DNA of 64,000 nucleotides from Larkinella arboricola (GTDB lineage: Bacteria; Bacteroidota; Bacteroidia; Cytophagales; Spirosomataceae): NCBI RefSeq assembly GCF_003259745.1, contig NZ_QLMC01000007.1:1-64000 (forward strand), given 5' to 3'. The notes below the pieces were generated by a model. It did no database searches. It worked only from the letters and a program-made list of their open reading frames with translations, and had not been told where the DNA came from. Within the stretch, counting starts at the first letter, position 1, and each line of letters opens with the position of its first letter. A program made the translations under genes and the position numbers. Below are positions 1-8,028 of this stretch, piece by piece.

Positions 1-336
1 CAAACCAAAACGGATCCGCAGTGATAACGGCCCGGAATTTATTAGCCAGGCCTTGCAGGATTGGTGCAAAGATCAGACCATTGAACTGTGTTGGATTGAG
101 CCGGGTAAGCCCACGCAGAACGCCTATATCGAACGGTTTAATGGGACGTTTCGACGGGAGGTTTTGGATGCCCATATTTTTACCAGTATCAGGCAGGTAA
201 GAAGAATAGTGGATGAGTGGCTGATGGAATACAATTCAGAACGCCCTCATCAGGCTTTGAAGTTTATGACGCCGGTCGAGTACCGACAGGCGGCTTAATT
301 CCAATCAAAACTGGCTTACTATAGGGGGTAAGGACA
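1..336 (+). mobile_element. Right end of an IS3-family insertion sequence
   Basis: The window opens inside an insertion sequence. It carries the last part of an orfB-type transposase, followed 38 bases later by a sequence ending GGGGGTAAGGACA at 324-336. Read from the other strand this starts TGTCCTTACCCCC, a TG-starting terminus of the kind seen in IS3-family elements. The boundary at 336/337 is supported independently: the minus-strand beta-helix gene reads sensibly up to 337 and then continues into transposon sequence. The left end and first ORF lie outside the window, so the target duplication cannot be checked; bases 337 onward (CCA/CCAT) would be its right copy. Confidence 0.85.
2..298 (+). 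CDS. IS3-family transposase, C-terminal part (rve integrase core)
   Basis: The reading frame is already open at base 2, so this is the 3' part of a longer gene cut by the window edge, not a small gene beginning at the TTG near 53. The visible protein has the second half of the DDE catalytic core: RSDNGPEF, whose Asp is the second acidic residue, and later NAYIERFNGTFRRE, whose Glu is the third, 35 residues on as is usual for IS3 orfB. It ends with the typical YNSERPHQAL motif and a short tail. In the family, orfB is made as an orfA-orfB fusion by frameshifting; that region is not visible here. It catalyses excision and insertion of the element. Confidence 0.93.
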   Translation, partial: KPKRIRSDNGPEFISQALQDWCKDQTIELCWIEPGKPTQNAYIERFNGTFRREVLDAHIFTSIRQVRRIVDEWLMEYNSERPHQALKFMTPVEYRQAA

Positions 337-1598
337 CCATCATCTTTAACTAAATTAAATTTGTTGATGAAATTATTTTTTATTATAATATTGTTACCTT
401 CAAAACGTATTGCTGAATAGCCTGCATTTACAATGGTGTTCTTTTCAATAAGATTGTTAGAGCCACGTAGAATTAAGGCTTGATACGTGTCGTCGCCATT
501 GTTACCTAGACCATTAATAATTCCAGTATTTTTAATGCTATTATTTCTTATTATAGTGTTATCGGTAGATAAAAAAAAGATACCATTATTGCTAGAATCT
601 AAAATCTCAGATTCCTCAACCAATAAAGAAATATTGTTTATACCTACAGCACCATTAATTCCAGAGCGTAAATTGCAGTTTCTAATCGTAATGTTTTTGG
701 ATCCATAGATATCAAAAATGTTATTATTAGCACCTTCTATAATTAAGTTTTCAAATTTTATATAACTCTTTTCCCAAACTTGAATAAGTGTATTAATTGA
801 TGCTGCTTTAATGATTTTATTGCTTGGGCTTAAGTTACTATTCAAATAGATATACACTTTCTTTGAATTTTCATTAAAATACCATTCTCCTGATTTATCC
901 AGAGTAGCGAGATGGTTCTGAATGAAATAACCAAAGTTGTCTTCGGCTTGATAATGAGAGGAGCCGCTGTACGTGAGTGATGTACCGGAATGTTGAGTAA
1001 TTGTACCTCGATCAAGAATCCATCGATTTTTGCGAATAACAACCTCAGCGCCTGTCCAATTTTGATTAGAGTTTAACTGATTATCCGTGATTCTTGTGTT
1101 GCCGATATGACTTTCGTAGGTTAAATATCCTTTGTTCGCTGCGTCAACATTCGGATAGCGGCCCATAGGCTCAACTTGTCCATTAATAGTAAGAATGTTG
1201 ACAGAGTTGGTTAAGTCACTGTGGGCAGTTTCCCAGATACCATTACCCCGGGAAATCCAATTGCTCAACTTTATAAATCCGGAGACTATTGGCTTACTAC
1301 CCGAACCATAATCTGCAATTGTTATAGGAAGGTTGGCGGAACCCGACTTTGACACAATAATCTGTCCGAAAAATGTCTCCCCTCTCTTAAACAAAACAGA
1401 ATCACCGGGCTGTAAGCTTGAAAAATATGAGTTTAGCTTTGAGATAGTCTTCCACGGAGTAGCCGGATTTCGGGCCTGCAAACTTGTTCGGGAATCATCT
1501 CCAGTCAGCGAAGAGAAATAATATTTCGCTGCCTTTAGCGAAGTAAAGCAACTTAGGAAAAGACCAAAGAAGAAAAGTCTTATGGAAATGATTTTCAT
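337..1598 (-). pseudogene. Right-handed parallel beta-helix protein, truncated by the IS
   Basis: An N-terminal signal peptide (MKIISIRLFFFGLFLSC, cleavage near the AKYYFSS) precedes a long secreted protein. It has the look of right-handed parallel beta-helix (PbH1/NosD-type) proteins, with repeated turns such as NITIRNCNL, NIFDIYGSKN, NNLIEKNTI and NNIIIKNNF from about residue 280. Native sequence stops at VKDDG: the codon at 336-338 spans the IS terminus, and the remaining 24 residues to a stop at 264 are read from transposon DNA. The protein has therefore lost its C-terminal coils; the missing part should lie beyond the left end of the IS. Family members are often carbohydrate-binding or polysaccharide lyase-like, but no specific activity can be assigned. 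The gene is clearly more AT-rich than everything to its right. Confidence 0.85.
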
Positions 1599-1751
1599 TG
1601 CCTGCTTGCTGATTAAAGATCAGTATGTTATATCGTCTTCATTAGGCAGCAAACAGAATGCCAAATTAAGCCTTAAATTAATGATAAAGCTTTTAAACGT
1701 ATGGCTAAAGTAGATGAGTTGAAGCTTTTGAATAAAAGTAGTTAAGTGAAA

Positions 1752-1795
1752 TGCGGTCTCATAAGTACCCATAGATAGGTACTTATGAGACCGCA
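1752..1795 (-). terminator. Perfect 18-bp inverted repeat with 8-base loop
   Basis: The arms 1752-1769 and 1778-1795 are exactly complementary, beginning TGCGGTCTCA and ending TGAGACCGCA, with an 8-base loop. It lies 27 bases past the stop codon of the minus-strand ATP-grasp gene, so a terminator for that gene is the simplest reading. There is no strong T-run directly after the stem on either strand and the arm is not especially GC-rich, so another role (protein-binding palindrome or mobile hairpin) remains possible. Confidence 0.5.
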
Positions 1796-1821
1796 GAATT
1801 TAGCCTATGCAGTATCACTCC

Positions 1822-3306
1822 TCAATACAACACCCACGTATCCTTGCCGCCCCCGCCCTGTGAGGAGTTCACCACCAGCGAACCCTTCCGCAGCGCCACC
1901 CGGGTTAGGCCACCGGGAATCACGTTAATACCGTCGCCGTAGAGGATGTAAGGGCGGAAGTCGACGTGGCGGCCCTCGGTATGATCACCCACGATGGTCG
2001 GCACGCGGGAGAGCGAGATCGTCGGCTGGGCGATGTAGTTGCGGGGATTGTCCTTGATTTTTTGCCGGAACAGCTCGTGCTCCGCTTTGGTCGCTTTCGG
2101 GCCGATCAGCATCCCGTATCCACCGGCTTCGTTGGCTTCCTTCACCACCAGTTGCTCGATGTTTTCCAGCACATATTTACAGTCTTCCTCCTCCCGGCAG
2201 ATGTACGTCTGCACGTTCGGAATGATGGCTTCCTCGCCCAGATAATACTTGATGATGCGCGGCACGTAGGCGTAAATCACCTTATCGTCGGCCACGCCGG
2301 TGCCGGGTGCATTGGCCAGGGCCACCCGTCCTTTTTTGTAAACCTCAAAAATGCCCGGAATACCGATCAGCGATTCGGGATTGAAAACGTGCGGGTCCAG
2401 GAATGTATCGTCGATCCGGCGGTAAATCACATCGACGGTCTGGAAGCCCTTGGTCGTGCGCATCTTGACGTAGCCGCCCGATACCACCAGGTCGCGCGAA
2501 TCCACTAACTCGACGCCCATTTGCTGAGCTAAATAAGAGTGTTCAAAATACGCCGAGTTGTAAATACCGGGTGTCAGCACCACCACCGTCGGGTCGGGGC
2601 GGTCGGCGATGTGTTGCAGCAGTTGCAGCAGCCGCGTGGGGTAATCGGAAACCGGCCGGACACCCGTGCGCGCCAGCACTTCCGGAAACGTCTGCTTCGA
2701 CAACTCCCGGTTTTCGAGCATATAAGACACGCCCGACGGACAGCGGAGGTTGTCTTCCAGCACCATAAACTGCCCGTCATCGCCCCGGATCAGGTCGGTT
2801 CCGGTAATGTGGCACCAGATGTTCTTGGGCGGTTTCAGGCCCATGCAGGCCGGTAGAAAACACTTGCTCGACTCGATCAGATCGCGCGGAACAACGTTGT
2901 CGTTCAGAATCTGCTGGTCGTTATAGATATCGTGAATAAACATATTGATGGCCTGAATCCGTTGAATCAGACCGCGTTCGAGCCGGTTCCACTCCTCCGA
3001 CGGAATGACGCGTGGAATAATGTCGATCGGCATGATGCGTTCCGTGCCTTCGCCTTCCGAATACACGTTGAACGTAATGCCCATCGACATCAGCGCCCGC
3101 TCCGCTGCGTGTTGCCGCCCAATCATGTCTTCACGACTCAGTTGCTCAACCCGTTGCTTAAAGGGTTCGTAGCCGGAGCGTACCTGACCATCCGCCGTGA
3201 ACATTTCATCATAAAAGTTTTCGGTCTGATAGTCAGCAAATGAAAACGAGTTACCCTGCGATTGTACTTGAGTTAGGTTTCCTTGTGATTGAGATTGAAA
3301 TTGCAT
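1822..3306 (-). CDS. Circularly permuted ATP-grasp protein (COG2308 / DUF404-DUF407)
   Basis: The 494-residue product matches the circularly permuted ATP-grasp family. Recognisable stretches include YNDQQILND, the GLKPPKNIWCHITG region, VVVLTPGIYNSAYFEHSYLA, VDVIYRRIDDTFLDP and the C-terminal VKEANEAGGYGMLIGP nucleotide-binding loop. ATP-grasp enzymes join a carboxylate to an amine through an acyl-phosphate; the exact substrate of COG2308 is unsettled. In most genomes this gene sits with an alpha-E (DUF403) protein and a transglutaminase-like protease. Neither partner is next to it here: upstream is a divergent outer-membrane gene, downstream a hairpin and the IS-damaged gene. No signal peptide, so cytoplasmic. 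The first residues are Gln/Ser-rich, and the ATG at 3306 is the only obvious start. Confidence 0.9.
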   Translation of the reverse strand: MQFQSQSQGNLTQVQSQGNSFSFADYQTENFYDEMFTADGQVRSGYEPFKQRVEQLSREDMIGRQHAAERALMSMGITFNVYSEGEGTERIMPIDIIPRVIPSEEWNRLERGLIQRIQAINMFIHDIYNDQQILNDNVVPRDLIESSKCFLPACMGLKPPKNIWCHITGTDLIRGDDGQFMVLEDNLRCPSGVSYMLENRELSKQTFPEVLARTGVRPVSDYPTRLLQLLQHIADRPDPTVVVLTPGIYNSAYFEHSYLAQQMGVELVDSRDLVVSGGYVKMRTTKGFQTVDVIYRRIDDTFLDPHVFNPESLIGIPGIFEVYKKGRVALANAPGTGVADDKVIYAYVPRIIKYYLGEEAIIPNVQTYICREEEDCKYVLENIEQLVVKEANEAGGYGMLIGPKATKAEHELFRQKIKDNPRNYIAQPTISLSRVPTIVGDHTEGRHVDFRPYILYGDGINVIPGGLTRVALRKGSLVVNSSQGGGGKDTWVLY

Positions 3307-3468
3307 ACGCGGGCTGGTAATTTTGGCGAATAAACGCTTTTGATTGCAATAATATACAAAATATTCTATGGTTGACGTTAAAGAGTAGTACTTTACTATT
3401 TATTTTCCGTGAAATCGATTTTTGCGATTCCACTTAATAACTGCTTCTTAATTTTTGTAAACAACACG

Positions 3469-3476
3469 TATCTTTG
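3469..3476 (+). promoter_or_regulatory. Bacteroidota -7 promoter box TATCTTTG
   Basis: TATCTTTG fits the Bacteroidota TAnnTTTG consensus for the primary sigma factor. It lies about 50 bases upstream of the ATG at 3527 in a 220-base gap between divergent genes. No convincing -33 TTG was found at 18-21 bases spacing. Confidence 0.5.
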
Positions 3477-3526
3477 AAGGACTCAGCGTTGCACAATAAG
3501 TTTGCATCACTTCTATCTGGCATTGA

Positions 3527-5083
3527 ATGAGAGTACGGTACGGTCGTTTATTAGCAACATGGGTTTTATTAGGAACGGTTTTTCCCGTTAAAAGTCAATA
3601 TTTAATGGGTATCTCCAATAGTAATTATGGAGGCACCCATTCTGTGTACCGGCATCCGTCCGAGGTGGCCGATTCCCGCTACCGTTTTTACCTGAATCTT
3701 GCCGCAGCCGATGCATTCGTTGCCACCAACCAGGCTCGATGGGTGGCACCCTTTTCAATGATCCGGTATGTAACCGGCAACGTACCGGCCGAATACCACC
3801 GCGAACGGGGTCGCAGTCTGGGCCGAACCGGTTTTATGAAAGAAATGCAAAACGGCCGCGATAAGCGGTTGACAATGGGCGGAGAGGTACGCGGCCCCGC
3901 GGCCCTGCTGACGCTCAGCGACCGGTTTGGAATTGCCGTTTCTTCCCGAATCCGGACGGTTGTTTCGCACCGCAATACGTCGGAGGCCACCGCCCGTCTG
4001 ATGCTGTTTGGAACCCAGATTCCCGAACTTCGCGGCATCATTAACGAAAGCCAGCACGGAATGGCTAACGTCAACGGCTTTGCTGAAATGGCGTTTACCT
4101 TCGGGGCCGTCCTGCTCGATAACGATGATCAGGTCTGGAAAGCGGGCCTGACCGTTAAGCGCAATGTCGGCTTCTACAACTCCCATATCCGGGTAGACAA
4201 CGGGACGCATCAGATCGTTCGGGACCCGACCCAGAACGGTTTTCAGGCCCTCGAGATCGAGCGTTTCAACGGAAAATACGGCTACACTACTCAGGAAGCC
4301 TTTCAACGCGCCAGCATTACGCCGGGCTGGCTTTTTGGCAAGCAGTCTGCCGGAGCGGGCTGGGGCTTTGATCTGGGGATGACCTACGAATACCGTCCTG
4401 ATTACCGGAAATATACATACCGGGAGAAGGGCGAAATTCGCCGTGATCCAACTAAAAATAAGTACCTGTACCGCATTTCCGCGTCGTTGGTCGATATTGG
4501 CGGGGTCCGGTTCCGCAACCCGGAACTGGTTAATATGTACCCGGTTTCGGTGACCAACAAAATGATTACGTATCACACGTTTCTGCCCGTTAAGCAACCC
4601 GATGACGTTCATGAACGTATTGTCAGTTTACTCGATTTGCCGCTGTCCGACCGGACCACTTCGTACCGTTCCGGATTACCGGCGGCTTTGAACGTCAGCG
4701 CGGATTACCAGTACCGGGAGAACTTATACGTTGGCGTTTTATGGACGCAGAGTCTGGTTTCACCGAATGCAACGGCCATGAGTACGCCCTCCATGCTGGC
4801 CGTTGTGCCGCGCTGGGAAAGCCGTTGGGCGGAGGTGTCAATGCCCATTGCGCTTCAGGATAATTATTCGATGCCGACCATTGGGCTGGCGCTGCGGGTC
4901 GGGCCGGTATTTGCCGGAACGGATCACCTCGGCGGGCTGGTCAACATCGGCAATCCGCGCGGAGCCAATCTTTACGCCGGGGCGGCCATTCCGCTGTTTC
5001 GCCGGGGGCCCCGCAACCCCAATGACTGTTACTTCCCCCCGCAGGAAGGCGGCTACTGGAAACGGTGGGGCAGAAGACGCTGA
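3527..5083 (+). CDS. Outer-membrane-type protein of unknown function (DUF5723-like)
   Basis: A 518-residue protein with an N-terminal signal sequence (hydrophobic ATWVLLGTVFPV, cleavage near KSQ). The mature start, YLMGISNSNYGGTHSVYRHP followed by a SRYRFYLNL strand, resembles the Bacteroidota DUF5723 family of predicted outer-membrane beta-barrels. The rest alternates short amphipathic strands with Gly/Asn turns and ends in a basic RRGP...KRWGRRR tail, which is unusual for a barrel that normally ends in an aromatic residue. No enzyme motif was seen. The gene stands alone, divergent from the ATP-grasp gene and convergent with the PhzF gene. The family assignment is from memory of the conserved N-terminus and is moderately sure; export to the envelope is surer. 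Confidence 0.7.
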   Translation: MRVRYGRLLATWVLLGTVFPVKSQYLMGISNSNYGGTHSVYRHPSEVADSRYRFYLNLAAADAFVATNQARWVAPFSMIRYVTGNVPAEYHRERGRSLGRTGFMKEMQNGRDKRLTMGGEVRGPAALLTLSDRFGIAVSSRIRTVVSHRNTSEATARLMLFGTQIPELRGIINESQHGMANVNGFAEMAFTFGAVLLDNDDQVWKAGLTVKRNVGFYNSHIRVDNGTHQIVRDPTQNGFQALEIERFNGKYGYTTQEAFQRASITPGWLFGKQSAGAGWGFDLGMTYEYRPDYRKYTYREKGEIRRDPTKNKYLYRISASLVDIGGVRFRNPELVNMYPVSVTNKMITYHTFLPVKQPDDVHERIVSLLDLPLSDRTTSYRSGLPAALNVSADYQYRENLYVGVLWTQSLVSPNATAMSTPSMLAVVPRWESRWAEVSMPIALQDNYSMPTIGLALRVGPVFAGTDHLGGLVNIGNPRGANLYAGAAIPLFRRGPRNPNDCYFPPQEGGYWKRWGRRR

Positions 5084-5313
5084 TCGTCATTTTTCAAAAC
5101 ACTGCGGCTTCCTGCTCATCAAAAGCCCGAAAGATCTTATTTTCCCGCCTGAAAAACAGGCATTGAGCCAAGCGAAATCCAGCTTGTTACCAAACTGCCG
5201 ATGCTGTCGTATATCCATAAGCGTTAGGCAGTTCGGGCACAATGCCGGACAGAAACAGTACCGGGCCGGAGCGTCAGGTTCCGATTTTCAGGACTTACCC
5301 CGTTGATTCGGTT

Positions 5314-5348
5314 AAAAAGAAAAAAGCCGGCAAAAAGCCCTGCCAGCC
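5314..5348 (-). terminator. Rho-independent terminator of the PhzF-like gene
   Basis: On the minus strand GGCTGGC (5348-5342) can pair with GCCGGCT (5331-5325), including two G-U pairs, across a 10-base loop, followed by TTTTTTCTTTTT-like sequence. It lies just beyond the stop at 5370. Confidence 0.7.
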
Positions 5349-5369
5349 ATCTCTTTGCTCGTGCATATC

Positions 5370-6287
5370 CTAGTTGCTATAATTGGACAGCATAGCCGTA
5401 GGAATACCGATTTCAATGGTGTGGGATACCTGCGCCGATCCGCCCACGAGTAAACCCGTAATAAGCCCTCGTTCCGTTTGGAGCCGGGCCGTCAGCAGAC
5501 TGGGTGAGGGCGGCTGCATCAGGTGGCCCTGTTCGATGAGCAGCGTCGTCTTGCGGAGCTTGAGATAATCGTACAGATAACACGCGAGCGGCCCAGCCGC
5601 CATGCCCGTTGCGGCTTCCTCCGGGATACCGTAGGCTGGAGCAAACATCCGGGCCCCGGCGTCACGGTCCGGCTTTTGGGTGTCGGGCGAAAACACATAA
5701 TAGCCCACCAGACCCAGCCGTTCGCTGATGTGTTCGATGGCTTGCAGGTCCGGTCTGATCCGCTCGACAATTGCCGCCGACCGGACCGGAATAAGCAGAA
5801 AGGAGTTGCCGGTATTGGCTACCAGCGGTAGTTGATCGTCGAGTAAATCAGTGGATGAAAGGCCCAGCGATTGCAGAACCCGCTGAGGAGTCACCTCCGC
5901 ATCCAGCAAATCCGGAAATTGGTAGGTGGGGGCGGCCTGTTCCATGAAAGCCCGTGTGCCGTCCATATACACCGACCGGGGGCCATCGACGGTTTCCCGC
6001 GAACTGTGGGTTTTGGTCAGAATACCCTGCTGGGCGAGGTACGAAAAAGCCGCGATGGTGGCGTGACCACAATGGGCAATCTGACGGACAGGCGTGAAAA
6101 ATTCCAGGTTGAAGTCGGCCACGGCAGACGCCGAGACAAAAGCCGTTTCGGAAAGTCCTACGCGGGTCGCAATGCGTTGTTTCGTTGCCTGATCGAAGCG
6201 GTCGGCGTCGAGGACAATACCGGCAGGATTGCCACCTGTGCCGCCGTCAACAAAGGCAGTGACAACGGAAATGGTTACTGTTTGCAT
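5370..6287 (-). CDS. PhzF-family isomerase
   Basis: The 305-residue protein has the PhzF/diaminopimelate-epimerase-like fold signature: GGNPAGIVLDA near residue 18, then GLSETAFV with the conserved catalytic Glu at residue 47 (PhzF Glu45 equivalent), FTPVRQIAHCGHATIAA around 85 with the usual Cys-Gly-His loop, and EEAATGMAAGPLACYL in the second half. PhzF itself isomerises trans-2,3-dihydro-3-hydroxyanthranilate. Most homologues outside phenazine producers have unknown substrates, and no other phenazine genes are here, so only the family is called. Cytoplasmic, single gene, ending at a hairpin shared with the convergent upstream gene region. Confidence 0.92.
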   Translation of the reverse strand: MQTVTISVVTAFVDGGTGGNPAGIVLDADRFDQATKQRIATRVGLSETAFVSASAVADFNLEFFTPVRQIAHCGHATIAAFSYLAQQGILTKTHSSRETVDGPRSVYMDGTRAFMEQAAPTYQFPDLLDAEVTPQRVLQSLGLSSTDLLDDQLPLVANTGNSFLLIPVRSAAIVERIRPDLQAIEHISERLGLVGYYVFSPDTQKPDRDAGARMFAPAYGIPEEAATGMAAGPLACYLYDYLKLRKTTLLIEQGHLMQPPSPSLLTARLQTERGLITGLLVGGSAQVSHTIEIGIPTAMLSNYSN

Positions 6288-6398
6288 GGTATTAGGGAAG
6301 TCTTGTTTAACAGATGGAAGTGCTGGTTACAGGAACGGTGACCCGACGCGTCGGGCCACCGTAAACTAAAAACGCAAACCATACCCGTTTTCCTGTTC

Positions 6399-7388
6399 TT
6401 AGTATGTATACGTGGCGGTTAGCTTACCACCCGCTCCGCTGGTTACGCGCTGGGTTGGCAAACCTTCCGCATTGTACGCATAGTCAACCGTCTCGCGGCT
6501 GATTTCCTTTCCGTCTTTGGAGCGGACAATTTTGGTGTGGTAATTATTCGTCCGGAACGTTACCGCAGGCAGGAAGGGGGTGGTTGCCATCAAATTCTCC
6601 ACGTGCTTCTGATTGTCGTAATCCTCAAACGCGAACGTCAGTTCCAGGACATAACCGCCGTCGGGCGCAACGTTGTAAAAATCGCTCATCGTGGTCAGGT
6701 TACCCTTGCCATCGTACTGGAACGTCCGGCGCAACGCGTTTTTGGAATTTCTCGATTTCTGATCGAGCTGCACCAGTTGCCCCGCAGCCGAATAGCGATA
6801 CGTGCGCGATACCAGCAGGGTGCCGTCCACGGCGAACTCCTCCGTGCGATCAACCTGATTGCCGGTGTAGTGATACAGCGTGTAGGTCGTGGCAATCTGC
6901 TTGTTACCCAGATAAAGCGTCTGGTCGATCCGGTTCAGGCGCTGGTCGGCGCCGTATTGCAAACTGTAAACCGTACGCTTCACGTCGCCCGTTCCCTGGT
7001 TGTACATATACTGACTGGTATATCGCACCGGCGTACCCTTGGCATCATATTGGACTTCCTGAAAATCGAGAGCCGAATAGCTGATTTTCATACTTTTATA
7101 CACGCTAACCGGATCGCCGGTACCGGTTGAATCTCCCGGTTTGGGGTCCGCCGGTTTTCCGGGATTGGTAGTCGTTGTATCAACCTGTGGTTTGCCGGGC
7201 GTTTTGACGGTATCCGCCGACGGCTTGTCCGAATCCCCCGGATGGGGAGCCAGTTCGGTGGCCGAACGGTTACAGGCCGCTACGGTCAGTGCCGCCATAA
7301 TCACCAGCGCAAATTTGCCAAGAGGCTGTCTGGGCCGGACGGACTGCGGTGTGGATGAGTTACTCAAAAGAAATTTGGTTGTTTTCAT
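6399..7388 (-). CDS. Lipoprotein with YD-like repeats, function unknown
   Basis: A 329-residue protein with a long cytoplasmic lead, a hydrophobic stretch (FALVIMAALTVAAC) and a lipobox Cys near residue 39, so probably a lipoprotein. A low-complexity Pro/Thr/Lys/Asp linker (about residues 45-95) tethers the rest, which contains loosely repeated strands of the form YRYSAAGQLVQLDQKSRN, FQYDGKGNLTTMSDF and YAYNAEGLPTQRVTS. These resemble RHS/YD-type repeats seen in many Bacteroidota surface lipoproteins. No catalytic motif. Its upstream region carries a perfect 20-bp palindrome (7446-7465). The start at 7388 is the ATG that yields the signal sequence. Confidence 0.75.
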   Translation of the reverse strand: MKTTKFLLSNSSTPQSVRPRQPLGKFALVIMAALTVAACNRSATELAPHPGDSDKPSADTVKTPGKPQVDTTTTNPGKPADPKPGDSTGTGDPVSVYKSMKISYSALDFQEVQYDAKGTPVRYTSQYMYNQGTGDVKRTVYSLQYGADQRLNRIDQTLYLGNKQIATTYTLYHYTGNQVDRTEEFAVDGTLLVSRTYRYSAAGQLVQLDQKSRNSKNALRRTFQYDGKGNLTTMSDFYNVAPDGGYVLELTFAFEDYDNQKHVENLMATTPFLPAVTFRTNNYHTKIVRSKDGKEISRETVDYAYNAEGLPTQRVTSGAGGKLTATYTY

Positions 7389-8028
7389 GATTTTTTGAGG
7401 TGTGTATTCAATATTCAGGTATTGTTTTCACCTGATGACTCCTGTACAGAAAGCGCGCTTTCTGTGAAAATGTAAAACCACCTACGTCGGGAAAGTTGCT
7501 GCTGCGTCTTCGTGCACGCTGACCGAATCCGGATCCGTTGTGGAGCGGAGGCACTTCGGGCAGGTGCGGTAGAGCAGCGGGCAACGTCGGCTGGCGGGGA
7601 ACCCGGCGGGATTCTTTCGTCTGATTTCCTGACAGGTCGAACGAGATGGCGTGGATAACGGTATGGTTTGCATCAGCTTTCTAAGTTAGCTGCCGTAAAA
7701 TTGAGCGAAGACAGCGGTAGCCGAAAACGATTCATTCATCAACCCGCACGAAACGGTTACGAACTGTTAGTTTTTAACACTTAAGCAGTAGCCTGTCAAA
7801 TTCCCTGTCTTCCAGATTGGTGCGCTAGGGCCGAGCCTGTCTGTGATTTCACGTCCTGGTTCGGCGGTTTATTCGGCAGGGGCAGCGTAGCAGGTAAGTG
7901 CGGAACGGTTATTTCCGGTTCAGTACCGAAACGTTCCAGTCGGGTGGCGTTTTGACCCAATTCGTCAGCGGACTCTTTCGGATGAGAAGCAAAGGGATCA
8001 ATTTTGCTGACAGTCACCACGAAATACG
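7389..8028. other. 640-base intergenic region, divergent, with palindromes
   Basis: This gap separates the minus-strand lipoprotein gene from the plus-strand outer-membrane gene at 8029. It holds a perfect 20-bp palindrome at 7446-7465 and a weaker dyad CAGGT(N9)ACCTG at 7416-7434, both close to the lipoprotein start. Small open frames exist on the minus strand (7482-7673 and 7796-8020), but neither has recognisable motifs or start signals. I see no RNA gene. Confidence 0.5.
7446..7465. promoter_or_regulatory. Perfect 20-bp palindrome, candidate operator
   Basis: ACAGAAAGCG followed directly by CGCTTTCTGT is a perfect dyad without loop, 58 bases upstream of the lipoprotein ATG at 7388. A dyad of this size with no spacer suits a dimeric repressor or activator better than a terminator. 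No regulator gene is adjacent. Confidence 0.45.

Noticed and set aside
4803-5306. 167-residue plus-strand frame overlapping the outer-membrane gene's end
   Set aside because: Lies in another frame of a clear gene and has no recognisable motif of its own.
7482-7673. 63-residue minus-strand frame with three Cys residues
   Set aside because: Composition and position give no support; Cys spacing matches no metal motif.
7796-8020. 74-residue minus-strand frame in the gap before the gene at 8029
   Set aside because: No motif, no signal peptide, no promoter box and no partner; lies in a divergent promoter region.
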